Part shown: in pieces, positions 15,652-24,312 of the stretch
How the letters are laid out: each line of letters starts with the position of its first letter
Position numbering within the stretch: position 1 is the first letter of the stretch
Source: CAZTCJ01 sp964612085
GTDB lineage: Bacteria; Pseudomonadota; Alphaproteobacteria; JAJFIK01
NCBI GenBank assembly: GCA_964612085.1
Contig: CAZTCJ010000046.1
Location: 1-29,791, forward strand
DNA length: 29,791 bases
Direction of reading: 5' to 3'
The notes under the pieces: generated by a model
Databases searched by the model: none
Told to the model about the DNA's origin: nothing
Seen by the model: the letters and a program-made list of their open reading frames with translations, nothing else
Translations under genes and position numbers: made by a program

Positions 15652-16728
15652 ATGACAGAGAAATCGCTGCCCGGAGCGGGCCGGACCGAACGCTTGTTTC
15701 CGCGCAAGCTCGATTTGCGGCGCGGCACGGTCGAACTGACCCATGGGGCGGGCGGCAAGGCGTCGGCGCAGCTTTTCGAGGAACTGTTCAAGCCCGCCTT
15801 TTCCAATCCCCAATTGGACAAGGGCGACGATCAGGCGCGCTTTGCGGGTTCGGCGCGCATGGTGGTGGCGACCGACGGCCATGTGGTTCAGCCGCTCTTT
15901 TTCCCAGGCGGCGATATCGGGTCCCTTTCCGTTCACGGAACGCTGAACGATATCGCCATGGGCGGCGCGGTGCCCGCCTATCTCACCGCCAGTTTCATCC
16001 TGGAGGAAGGCTTCCCGCTCGGCGATCTCAAGCGTGTGGTGGACTCCATGGCGGCGGCGGCGTCCGAAGCGGGCGTCGCGGTCATTGCCGGGGATACCAA
16101 GGTGGTGGAACGCGGCAAAGGGGACGGGGTCTTCATTTCCACAACGGGCATCGGGCATATTCCGGATCATGTGACCGAGCCGCCTGGGGCCGACCGGGCC
16201 CGGCCGGGCGATGCCATCATCGTGTCGGGCACGCTGGGCGATCATGGGGTGACGGTGCTGGCCGCGCGGGAGGCCTTGCCGCTGATGGCGCCGATCGAAA
16301 GCGACACCGCCGCGCTCCATGAAATGGTGTCTGCCCTGATGACTGCGGTCCCGGGCGTGCGCGTACTGCGCGATCCCACCCGCGGCGGTCTGGCCACGGC
16401 GGTCAACGAGATCTGCCGTTCCAGCGGCACCGGCGCGCTCTTGCATGAAGCAAACATCCCCGTACGCCGGACCGTGGAAGCGGCCTGCGAGATCCTGGGC
16501 GTCGATCCGCTTTATCTGGCTAATGAAGGCAAGCTCATTGCGGTCGTCGAGCCGAGCCAGGCCGAAGCGGCATTGGCTGCGCTCAAAGCCCACCCGCTGG
16601 GCCAGGACGCGGCGATCATCGGCACCATGACGGACGATCCCAACGGCTTCGTTCAGATGGAAACGCCCATGGGCGGACGGCGCATGGTGGACTGGCTCGT
16701 GGGCGATCCGCTGCCCCGCATTTGCTAG
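15652..16728 (+). CDS. hypE: HypE, thiocyanate-forming dehydratase of cyanide ligand synthesis
   Basis: A protein of 358 residues ending PRIC; the C-terminal Cys358 receives the carbamoyl group from HypF and is dehydrated to thiocyanate with ATP. The AIRS/PurM-like fold is visible, with the glycine-rich TRGGLATAVNEI segment and GDTKVVERGKGDG. The ATG at 15652 has no clear ribosome-binding site; with hypD ending 5 bases before, translation is probably coupled. This is the last gene of the hydrogenase run. I see no convincing terminator in the roughly 115 AT-richer bases that follow. Confidence 0.97.
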   Translation: MTEKSLPGAGRTERLFPRKLDLRRGTVELTHGAGGKASAQLFEELFKPAFSNPQLDKGDDQARFAGSARMVVATDGHVVQPLFFPGGDIGSLSVHGTLNDIAMGGAVPAYLTASFILEEGFPLGDLKRVVDSMAAAASEAGVAVIAGDTKVVERGKGDGVFISTTGIGHIPDHVTEPPGADRARPGDAIIVSGTLGDHGVTVLAAREALPLMAPIESDTAALHEMVSALMTAVPGVRVLRDPTRGGLATAVNEICRSSGTGALLHEANIPVRRTVEAACEILGVDPLYLANEGKLIAVVEPSQAEAALAALKAHPLGQDAAIIGTMTDDPNGFVQMETPMGGRRMVDWLVGDPLPRIC

Positions 16729-16845
16729 CGCGTCTCTTGATGTAAAATCGATATAAATCGAAATGTCGTAAAAATTCACGAGACCATTAAGATTCTGCCA
16801 GTTGGCCCCCGTAAGTGTTCTCAGAACGTTCGCCAGCCTCGGTGA

Positions 16846-17430
16846 ACTGTCGATGAGGGGGCCTATCATGATTTCTCTAGCGAAAGCGATGCAAGCTGGC
16901 GCATCGTCACCATGCATCATCCCCTGTTCTTGTTTGTCGGCGGCAACGAGCATCCGGCTCACAAGGAGCGCCGTGAGCAACTGCTCAAGGTCATGCGGCG
17001 CCACGACATCGATCTGATCGTCACCGGCCACCGGCACAGCTATCAACGCGGCATCTATGGTGAGGATGTGGGCCGCTTCGCCGTCGGCGAACCGCAGGAT
17101 GTGAAAACCGTCTTTGTGGTGACGGCATCCTCCACCAAGCGCGGTGTCTCCAAACGCGAAGGCTGGGCGCGCTACGGCCGGGAACAGGGCGGGGCGTTCA
17201 GCCTGACCAGGGCCGGCGATTACACGCCGATCTTCGCGGTGTTCGATCTGGACGCAGATACGCTGCGCTTCCGGGCTGTCGATGCCACCGGATCCGTCTA
17301 TGACAGCTTCACCCTGGTCAAGGACGCCCAAACGGGCCGCAAGATCCTGACCAATGGTCCGCAGGCCGCCGCGCCGGAGATCAAGCCTGAGACGGCGGGC
17401 CCTTACATCGCTTGGGACGATCTGCGCTAA
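16846..17430 (+). pseudogene. 5'-truncated calcineurin-like metallophosphoesterase
   Basis: About 190 C-terminal residues remain, open from just after a TGA at 16843-16845 to TAA 17428-17430. The part from TMHHPL (about 16909) through TGHRHSYQRG reads as the final metal-binding segment (HH and GHxH) of a purple-acid-phosphatase-like phosphoesterase. The C-terminal β-rich part with GSVYDSF also fits. The N-terminal metal motifs (GDxxD, GD, GNHE) are absent and nothing like them is found between hypE and this point. The best internal ATG (16912) has no ribosome-binding site and would cut into the motif. I read it as a gene remnant without activity. The bases 16729-16845 hold no gene and are more AT-rich than their surroundings. 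Confidence 0.75.
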
Positions 17431-17475
17431 GCCGCTCTCGAACAGAGCTGCACCCAACGGGCCGGACTTTTCGAC

Positions 17476-20400
17476 CTATACCGCCGGATCGTGCTGCAGG
17501 GATGGCGTGGGGGCCGGGTCGGGGTCCGCATCGGGCACGTGTTTCTCGCTGGCGAAAAGCGAGTAGAGTACCGGCGCCGCGATCAGCGTGAACAGTGTGC
17601 CGATGATCATGCCGCCGACAAGAACGAAGCCGATCGAATTCCGCGCGCCCGCGCCAGGGCCGGAGACCAGGATCAGCGGCAGATGTCCGACGACGGTGGC
17701 GATCGTGGTCATGAGAACCGGACGCAGGCGGACCATCGCGGCCTCGCGCGCCGCTTCGAAACGGGTGCGCCCGCGCTCTTGCAGGTCGTTGGCGAACTCG
17801 ACGATCAGGATGCCGTTTTTTGCCACCAGACCCACCAGCGTGATCAGACCAATCTGTGTAAAGATATTGATCGTGGCGAAATCCGTGAAGGTGAAAATGA
17901 GCGCGCCCGACAGGGCAAGCGGTACGGAGCCCAACAGTACCACGAGCGGGTCGCGGAAACTCTGGAACTGGGCCGCGAGCAGCAGATAGACCGCGATGAT
18001 GGAAATCCCCAAAACGCCTGCGAGCGTCTGGCCTTCGCTGCGGATCTGGCGGGATTCGCCCGCATAATCTATCCCATAGGTCGCGGGCAGAATGTCCGCA
18101 GCCGCCTCTTCGAGGGTCGCAAGCCCCGTCTCCTTGGTGGTGCCCGGCACCAGCCCGCCGAAAATGCGAAACGCATTCAATTGCTGGAAGCGGCCAAGGG
18201 CGCGCGGTACCGTTTCATCCACAAGGCGCGCCATGGACGAGAGCGGCAGAAGCGCGCCGTCGGGCGTGCGGATCCGGATCAGGTCGAGGGTCGCCGGCGA
18301 GAGCCGCAAGTCGTCCTCAAGCTGAGGGATCACTTTATAAGACCGGCCCTGATAGTCGAAGCGGTTCACATGGGCGCCCGAGAGGAAAACACCAAGCTGG
18401 TCCGCCACATCGGCGGCGGTCATGCCGAGGTCGGCGATGCGGTCGCGATCCAGATCGAGACGGGTCGCGCCCCGGTCGATCTTCAGATCCGTATCGGCGA
18501 AAATGAAGCTTCCACTTTCGGTGGCCGCGCGCACAAGCGCTTCGGCGTAGGGCAGCATGCGTTCAGGCGGCGCGGTGGAAAGCACGACCAGTTCAACATC
18601 GTAATTCCCCGCATTGGGCAGGGCCGAGGGCAGGATCGGGAAGACCCGGATGCCCGGTTGCTCGCCCACCGAGAAAAAGACCTTGTACAGAAGATCTGGC
18701 GCGGTGACGCTGCGCTCTTTCCAAGGTACGAGTTCGAGGCCGCCGAACCCGCCCTCCGGCGTGCGCACCGACCAGACATAATCCGCGCTCTGTGTTTCCA
18801 GAAGGCGCTCGACCGTCTCATTGGCGTAAGCAACGGTGTAATCGAGAGACGCATCGGGCGCGGATTGCAGTACCACATTGATCGACCCCTGATCTTCCAC
18901 CGGCGCCAGTTCCTTCAGCGAGAACATGTAAAGCAGCGGCGCGATCGCGACGGTGGCGGCGGCGAAGAAGAGCACGGGGCCCCGATAGCGGAGCGCCGCG
19001 TCGAGCAGCGGCTCGTAGGCCCGCCTGATCCGCTCGAACATGCGGGCGGACGCCTTGGCGATAAGGCCCTTGTCCTCATCCGTGGCGAGCGCGGCGCTCA
19101 TGGCCGGGGAGAGCGTCAATGCGACGATCCCGGAAACGATGACAGCAACCGCGAGGGTAAAAGCGAATTCCTTGAAGAGCGCGCCGGTCAGGCCGCCGAG
19201 AAACCCGATGGGCGCATAAACGGCGGCGAGGGTAACGGTCATGGAGATGATCGGGAAGAAAAGCTGGCGCACCGTGAGCAGGGCGGCCTCGGTGCGCGGT
19301 TTGCCTGCCCGCACGTGCCGGATGGTGTTTTCCACCACGACAATCGCGTCATCGACCACGAGACCGACGGCGAGCACGATCGCCAGGATCGTCAGCAGAT
19401 TGAGGGAAAAGCCCATGACCGACATGGCGGCGACCGCGCCCAGAAGCGAGATCGGGATCGCGACGAGCGGCACCATGGCGGTCCTTAAGGAGCCTAGGAA
19501 CAGGACGACGACCACGCCGACGATGAGAATGGTCTCGATCAGCGTCTTGACGATTTCGGTGAGGGCGTCGCGGGTGTAAAGAGTGCCGTCATAGGCCGTC
19601 TCGATGCGGATATCCCGGGGCGCGGACGCCCGTGCCGTATCGAGGGCCTTGTAAAGGGCCGCCGCCAGATCGAGTTCGTTGGCGCCCACGGCAGGCCAGA
19701 CCGACAGATAGACCGCTTCCGTCGTATCGAGGCGTACATCGAAGTCGGCCTCTTCCGAGCCCAGTTCGATTCGGGCGACGTCGGACAGGCGCACTGTCGC
19801 CCCGTTCTCACGCCGGATCACGATCCGTTCGAAGTCTTCGGGCCGCTGCAGCACCGTGTCGGCCCGCAGATCCGTTTCGATACTGGCATTCTCGGCTGAC
19901 CCGATGGGCGCGACCAGATTGTTGCGCGTCAGGGCCGTGCGGATCTCGTCCGCGCTGATATTGAAGCCCGCTAGTTTGACCGGATCGAGCCAGATCCGCA
20001 TGGCGGGCGGGCGCGCGCCTTCCAGGCCGATACGCTGCACGCCCGGCAGGGACGACAGCGCGGGTTGGACTTCGCGCGCCAGATATTCCGAGATTTCGGC
20101 GCGGCTGCGCTGGTCCGAGGTGACGGCGATGTAAAAGGTCGCCTGCGGACGGTCAGCGCGGCGGATCTCGATGGCCGGCGGTTCGGCTTCTCCGGGCAGG
20201 TCGGCGGCGATCGCGTCGAGCTGCGCGGAGACCTGCGACAGGGCGGCGGCGGGGTTCGCGTCATATTCCAGCCAGACCGTCACCGTCGAGACCCCGGCGG
20301 TGGTCAGGCTGTCCACATAATCGATATCGGGAACGGCGGCGACCGCGCGCTCGATCGGTTCCGTCACGAAGCCTTTGACGTCCAAAGCGGACGCGCCAAC

Positions 20401-20613
20401 GAATGACGTGGTGATGACCAGACTCGACGCATCGATGCGCGGATATTGCTGGACCGGTAGCTCCAGGGCCGCCCGCAGGCCCAGAAGCAGAATGAACAGG
20501 CTCACCACGCTGGCAAGTACGGGCCGGCGGACGAAAATGTCAACCGGAGAACGGGTAAGGGTGCGTCCGCCTTCGCCATCATCCGCGTAATGGTCTTTTT
20601 GAGATCCGGTCAT
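17476..20613 (-). CDS. RND-family efflux pump, inner-membrane transporter (AcrB/MexB-like, HAE1 type)
   Basis: A protein of 1,045 residues, normal for the family. It is a proton-driven trimeric pump for drugs or other lipophilic compounds. After a cytoplasmic N-terminus of about 30 residues comes the first membrane helix (about 31-50). The TM4 proton-relay pair is D421/D422 (GLVVDDAIVVVEN) and the matching lysine is K932 (GLVAKNGILIVEFAN). Two large periplasmic loops are present at the expected places. The start overlaps the adaptor gene stop (ATGA at 20610-20613), so the pair is co-translated. No outer-membrane channel gene is nearby, so a TolC-like protein encoded elsewhere is presumably used. 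Substrate unknown. Confidence 0.95.
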   Translation of the reverse strand: MTGSQKDHYADDGEGGRTLTRSPVDIFVRRPVLASVVSLFILLLGLRAALELPVQQYPRIDASSLVITTSFVGASALDVKGFVTEPIERAVAAVPDIDYVDSLTTAGVSTVTVWLEYDANPAAALSQVSAQLDAIAADLPGEAEPPAIEIRRADRPQATFYIAVTSDQRSRAEISEYLAREVQPALSSLPGVQRIGLEGARPPAMRIWLDPVKLAGFNISADEIRTALTRNNLVAPIGSAENASIETDLRADTVLQRPEDFERIVIRRENGATVRLSDVARIELGSEEADFDVRLDTTEAVYLSVWPAVGANELDLAAALYKALDTARASAPRDIRIETAYDGTLYTRDALTEIVKTLIETILIVGVVVVLFLGSLRTAMVPLVAIPISLLGAVAAMSVMGFSLNLLTILAIVLAVGLVVDDAIVVVENTIRHVRAGKPRTEAALLTVRQLFFPIISMTVTLAAVYAPIGFLGGLTGALFKEFAFTLAVAVIVSGIVALTLSPAMSAALATDEDKGLIAKASARMFERIRRAYEPLLDAALRYRGPVLFFAAATVAIAPLLYMFSLKELAPVEDQGSINVVLQSAPDASLDYTVAYANETVERLLETQSADYVWSVRTPEGGFGGLELVPWKERSVTAPDLLYKVFFSVGEQPGIRVFPILPSALPNAGNYDVELVVLSTAPPERMLPYAEALVRAATESGSFIFADTDLKIDRGATRLDLDRDRIADLGMTAADVADQLGVFLSGAHVNRFDYQGRSYKVIPQLEDDLRLSPATLDLIRIRTPDGALLPLSSMARLVDETVPRALGRFQQLNAFRIFGGLVPGTTKETGLATLEEAAADILPATYGIDYAGESRQIRSEGQTLAGVLGISIIAVYLLLAAQFQSFRDPLVVLLGSVPLALSGALIFTFTDFATINIFTQIGLITLVGLVAKNGILIVEFANDLQERGRTRFEAAREAAMVRLRPVLMTTIATVVGHLPLILVSGPGAGARNSIGFVLVGGMIIGTLFTLIAAPVLYSLFASEKHVPDADPDPAPTPSLQHDPAV

Positions 20614-21749
20614 GGCTGACCTCCCGGCGCGCCGTTCGTAGACGGATTGACGAGAGCGCCGTCACGCAGCTTGAACACGCCGTCGGCGGCGATGCGCGCG
20701 CCCGCGTCAAGCCCCGACAGGATCACCACCTCATCGGCGCCGATGATGGCGCCCACCTTGACGATTACGGCCCTGGCGCGCAGTTCGCCCTCGCGCTCCT
20801 CGATCACGAAGACGGTATCGCCGTAAGGGCTGCGCATGAGCGCCGTACGCGGAATGATCACCCTGTCCACGGGCGCGCCGATGGGCGCGGAGACGCTGAC
20901 AAGGGTTCCGGCGGGCGGGCTGCTGTTCGGCCTTGCGATGATGGCGCGGAAACCGAGGCTGCGGGATGCGACGTCTATCGCGGGCTCGCGGGCGATGACG
21001 CGTCCGGTCACGGTCATGGCCCCGATCAGTACGGCGACCGGCTGACGGTCGTCGAAGGACAGGGCAGCGGCCTGGGGTAAGGAGAAGTCCACATACATCT
21101 CGTCATCGAGGCCGACCAGCCGTGTGACGAGATCGCCTTCGGAGACATATTGGCCGGGCTTCAGATCGGTAATGCCCACCCGCCCGTCGAACGGCGCGCG
21201 GATGGTCTTGCGGTCAATCGCGGTCTGGAGCGCCGCGACGCGCGCGCGGGCAGCGGCGGCCTGGGCTTCGGCCTCCTGGAAGCGGGTTTCGGTGCCCACT
21301 TCGTCGGCAAACAGTTTGCGCTGGCGTGCCGCTTCCTTGTCGGCGCGGCTGGCATCAACCTGCGCGGCGGCCAATTGTGCCTGTTCCTCGGCCACGTCGA
21401 TCTGGACGAGAATGGTATCGGCGGTAACGTCTTCCCCGGACTGAAAGTTCACCGCACGGACGACGCCGCTGCGTTCGATCCTCAAGTCCACGACATTCTT
21501 GGCCTGTAACTCGCCGATGGCTTTGGCGGAGGGCGCGATGGGCCGGCTTTGCGCGACCGCTTCGATCACCGCCTCCGCCGGCTCCGGAAAGCTCGCGCCG
21601 AAGGCGATGGCCGACATGATCTGCATGGTCTTGATCCCGGCGAGCCCGAAGACCAGGATCAGGACTGCAGCGACCGAGATCCCCCAGGCCAGACGCGGAC
21701 GCGCTTTGCGGCTTCCCTTCGCGCGGACGCCTTTGCTTGTGCTCTCCAC
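20610..21749 (-). CDS. RND efflux periplasmic adaptor (membrane fusion protein)
   Basis: A protein of 379 residues starting at a GTG (21749). A single N-terminal membrane segment lies at about 21-44 after a basic region. A lipoyl/hairpin region follows, with the FQSGEDVTADTILVQID half-motif and FDGRVGITDLKPGQYVSEGD as the second half, separated by an Ala-rich coiled coil of about 70 residues. β-barrel and membrane-proximal domains make up the rest. It links the pump to an outer-membrane channel. It is the first gene of the leftward pair, divergent from the TetR gene. Confidence 0.93.
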   Translation of the reverse strand: MESTSKGVRAKGSRKARPRLAWGISVAAVLILVFGLAGIKTMQIMSAIAFGASFPEPAEAVIEAVAQSRPIAPSAKAIGELQAKNVVDLRIERSGVVRAVNFQSGEDVTADTILVQIDVAEEQAQLAAAQVDASRADKEAARQRKLFADEVGTETRFQEAEAQAAAARARVAALQTAIDRKTIRAPFDGRVGITDLKPGQYVSEGDLVTRLVGLDDEMYVDFSLPQAAALSFDDRQPVAVLIGAMTVTGRVIAREPAIDVASRSLGFRAIIARPNSSPPAGTLVSVSAPIGAPVDRVIIPRTALMRSPYGDTVFVIEEREGELRARAVIVKVGAIIGADEVVILSGLDAGARIAADGVFKLRDGALVNPSTNGAPGGQP

Positions 21750-21835
21750 CGGATACCCTCGTTATTTCTGCTGAAAGGAGGCGGGCCTTCCCGATCTGCG
21801 GGGTGCCGTCTTGCCATGCCCCTTCACCCTCATGA

Positions 21836-21852
21836 TACGATACGGTATCGTA
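21836..21852. promoter_or_regulatory. 17-bp perfect palindrome, likely TetR operator
   Basis: TACGATAC-G-GTATCGTA has two perfect 8-base arms around one base. It lies between the divergent adaptor gene (start 21749) and TetR gene (start 21935), about 85 bases from each. A -10-like TATAGT read leftward (21857-21852) touches its edge, so a bound repressor would block the pump promoter and perhaps its own. This is the usual arrangement for TetR-controlled RND pumps; binding is inferred. Confidence 0.75.
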
Positions 21853-21934
21853 CTATATGGTCCATTTCGTCCAGAAGTGAAGCGATGGGGCGCGACGTCT
21901 TTATGAAGTCCGGCCGGAGAAACCGCAGAGAGTG

Positions 21935-22549
21935 ATGGAAAGACGCAATCAGTCCGTTGAACGCCCGGTTGAGAACGCATCACCCGAGGCCCGCATCCTG
22001 GCTGCAGCCCGCGATCTCTTCTTCTCGGAAGGCTTCGCCCAGGTGACAACGGACCGCCTGGCCCAGGCCGCGGGCGTTTCGAAAACGACGATCTACAAAT
22101 ATTTCAGCGATATGGCGGGCGTGTTGCGCGCCGTCGTCACGGCGGAAGCGGAAACCTTCGGCGCCGGCGTGTCCCTCGATCCCCAAACCCGGGAGGATTT
22201 CCGTGAAGGGCTGATCCAGTTCGGCGTGAACTTTCTCACCCTGCTCGATGATCCGCAGACCACCAATTTCGAGATGTCGATCCTGGAACAGGCGCGGGCG
22301 CATCCGGATGTGGCGCGGACCTTCTACGAAGCCGCCCATGCCAAGACGCAAGCCGCCCTGTGCGGTCTGATCGAAACCGGCCGCCGGCGCGGCTTCATGT
22401 CAACAGAGATCCCATCGGACGATCTGGCCGACCATCTGACCAATCTGTGGAAAGGCAATCGTCATGCGAAGGCCCAACTGGGATTGATGGAACGGCGCAA
22501 GGGCGGGCTGCGTAACTGGGTCGCCCAGTGCGTCGATCTGCTGTTTTGA
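21935..22549 (+). CDS. TetR-family transcriptional repressor of the divergent efflux genes
   Basis: A protein of 204 residues from ATG 21935 (a GTG at 21932 is also in frame). The N-terminal helix-turn-helix is clear at about residues 37-57 (TTDRLAQAAGVSKTTIYKYF). The C-terminal half is a helical ligand-binding domain of the AefR-like kind, with the FEMSILEQARAHPDVARTFYE-type helix. It most likely represses the leftward efflux pair and itself through the palindrome at 21836-21852, released by a pump substrate. The ligand cannot be told from the sequence. Confidence 0.93.
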   Translation: MERRNQSVERPVENASPEARILAAARDLFFSEGFAQVTTDRLAQAAGVSKTTIYKYFSDMAGVLRAVVTAEAETFGAGVSLDPQTREDFREGLIQFGVNFLTLLDDPQTTNFEMSILEQARAHPDVARTFYEAAHAKTQAALCGLIETGRRRGFMSTEIPSDDLADHLTNLWKGNRHAKAQLGLMERRKGGLRNWVAQCVDLLF

Positions 22550-22584
22550 CGAGGATGGCAACGGCCGCTAAAGATCGCTTGATC

Positions 22585-23835
22585 TCATTTGACGAGACAC
22601 GGATCGACGGCCTGGCAGATTTGATCCGCACGGGTCCGGTCGTAAGGGCCGAATTGGACCCGGTAGACCGTGGCGCCCATCATTTCGTTATAGCCTTCGA
22701 CAATCCGGGGCTGGCCGCCCGTTAAGAATTGTCCGTACCGGCTCTGTAAAGTGGCAAGCCCGGCCTCGGCCCGGTCGGACCTGTTGAAGGCGGCAAGCTG
22801 AACCCAATGCCGGGCGCCCGAGGATGCAACCGGAGCCGTCGCGGCCGGAGACGGCACGACGGGATCCCGGCCCCTGGGGGCCAGACGGGTCGTGCTGGCG
22901 GAGTTCAAACCTTGCGGACGGCCTTGCGGGCGGGCGGTCTGGGTCGGCGGGGCCGGTGCCGGTTCGCTCAGCCCAGAAGAGTGGCGTTCCAGCGTTGCCG
23001 CCGCCGCGTCGTAAGAAGACCGGGCCTGTTGAGAAGGCTGGGCCATGGGGGCCGGCTCTGGGGGCACGGTCCGGATGTCGGAACGCGCGCGAGCCGGTTC
23101 CATGATCCGCTCCTGGCGGGGTGGCAGGGGGGCCGCGGGTTCCAAGGCGGCCCTGCCGCGGGTGGCGCTCCTTTCCGACGACCAGAACGGAATCGACAGG
23201 CCGACGGATATTTCGTGGGCGGATTGATCCAGATCGTAGTCCACGGTCGATGCCCCATCTCGGAAGGAATCGGACTTCGAGACATCGATATACCGGTAAC
23301 TGCCCTCAAGCCGTATGCCCTTGTAGACATCCACATTGGCGCCCGCCCCGAACTGATAGGCCAGGCCGGTTACATTGCCATCAAGGCCATCCGTACCAGG
23401 ATCGATCCAGGTCGGGCCGACGCCGGCCATCACGAAGGGGCGCCATTTCTCGCCCGCTTTATATTCATAGCGCACATTGAACAGGACAGGGACGATGAAG
23501 CCGGAGGCATCGGCGTCGAAACTGGCGCCCGCCAAGACGCCTGAATCGATGGAGATTTCCCGGTAGGAGGCTTCCGCCTCGAAAGCAACCACGCTTCTCG
23601 CCAAGTCAAGGCGATAGCCCAACGCGCCGCCGTATCGGCCGACCAGATCGTCGGACGAGCCGAATTGGAACCGCGCGCTGGTGGTGCCCACGGTTTCAGT
23701 GCCGTTGATCTCGAAATCATTGATGGCCACACCGACATCGGCGCGGCCATAGATTTCGTCGGAACGGGACGGTGTCATGACGATCAGGGAGAGGCCGATC
23801 AACAGCAGAATGCGGGTGAAAGAGCGTGTCATCAT
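22585..23835 (-). CDS. Outer-membrane β-barrel protein with C-terminal SPOR domain
   Basis: A protein of up to 416 residues. ATG 23835 or 23832 may start it; the purine-rich GAGAAGTAGG just upstream suits 23832 better. Residues 1-25 are a signal peptide (cleavage near SRS-DEI). Residues about 26-218 alternate polar and aromatic/hydrophobic strands (GRADVGVAI, GGALGYRLD, RPFVMAGVGPTW, IRLEGSYRYIDV, HEISVGLSIPF), as in eight-stranded OmpA-type barrels. Residues about 220-340 are a Pro/Ala/Arg-rich linker. Residues 341-416 are a SPOR domain (HWVQLAAFNRSDRAEAGLATL ... YRVQFGPY), a fold that binds peptidoglycan stripped of stem peptides at the division site. The design suggests a tether between outer membrane and cell wall. 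The two C-terminal Cys may form a disulfide. Confidence 0.85.
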   Translation of the reverse strand: MMTRSFTRILLLIGLSLIVMTPSRSDEIYGRADVGVAINDFEINGTETVGTTSARFQFGSSDDLVGRYGGALGYRLDLARSVVAFEAEASYREISIDSGVLAGASFDADASGFIVPVLFNVRYEYKAGEKWRPFVMAGVGPTWIDPGTDGLDGNVTGLAYQFGAGANVDVYKGIRLEGSYRYIDVSKSDSFRDGASTVDYDLDQSAHEISVGLSIPFWSSERSATRGRAALEPAAPLPPRQERIMEPARARSDIRTVPPEPAPMAQPSQQARSSYDAAAATLERHSSGLSEPAPAPPTQTARPQGRPQGLNSASTTRLAPRGRDPVVPSPAATAPVASSGARHWVQLAAFNRSDRAEAGLATLQSRYGQFLTGGQPRIVEGYNEMMGATVYRVQFGPYDRTRADQICQAVDPCLVK

Positions 23836-24312
23836 CCTACTTCTCGGACGTCACCCGTTCCGGGCGGTATTTCACAAAAATCTCCAGCGGTTGGCGACCC
23901 TAACTCAGCCTACTGACGAGAACATCTAATCTATTTTTAATTGTATCCGGTGTCACAGTCTCGGAGCGGACCGGCGTTACGGACTTGTAATGTGCTGTGT
24001 TTTCAATCGGTCAATACAAATTACCCGAAGGGGATACTACTGTCGCGGGCACTGATCCGCATACGGCTGGCCTGTCCCGGACGGGTTTTCCCCATAGGCC
24101 GCTGTCCCGCAGGACGATTGATGGATGACCGTTCCGCAGGACACCCATCTTTCCGTTTTTTAAAGATGATCATTGCGCACAGGTCTTCCTTATTATTTCG
24201 CAACTTCCCGCTTTAGCGATGGTTTTTCCAGGTGCCCTATGGCACGAGTTGCATCGGGGCGATGAGCGTACGCGCTCATATGGAACGATTGTGTGAGACC
24301 GAGGGCTTCATC
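23836..24312. other. Divergent intergenic region between barrel-SPOR and DUF1800 genes
   Basis: No gene is supported here. It is more AT-rich than its neighbours in places and holds the leftward promoter candidate at 23928-23956. For the rightward gene, a TATTAT at 24191-24196 is -10-like, but no fitting -35 was seen. A small palindrome, CGCTTTAGCG, lies at 24210-24219. The open frame of the downstream gene extends to 24232 but is probably not translated that far up. Confidence 0.5.
23928..23956 (-). promoter_or_regulatory. Candidate promoter of the barrel-SPOR gene
   Basis: Read leftward, GTGACA (23956-23951, five of six matches to TTGACA) and TAGATT (23933-23928, four of six to TATAAT) are separated by 17 bases. 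The region is AT-rich compared with its surroundings. The predicted start near 23921 would give a leader of about 85 bases. Prediction only. Confidence 0.35.

Noticed and set aside
17434..17448. GCTCT-CGAAC-AGAGC inverted repeat as a terminator between the phosphoesterase remnant and the RND genes
   Set aside because: Only a 5-bp stem with no T-run on either strand.
17491..19488. Long rightward open frame opposite the RND pump gene
   Set aside because: Its translation is dominated by Arg/Gly/Asp/His without domains, while the opposite strand encodes an intact RND transporter.
24191..24196. TATTAT as -10 of the DUF1800 gene
   Set aside because: Good hexamer, but no acceptable -35 at 16-18 bases; kept only as a remark in the intergenic entry.
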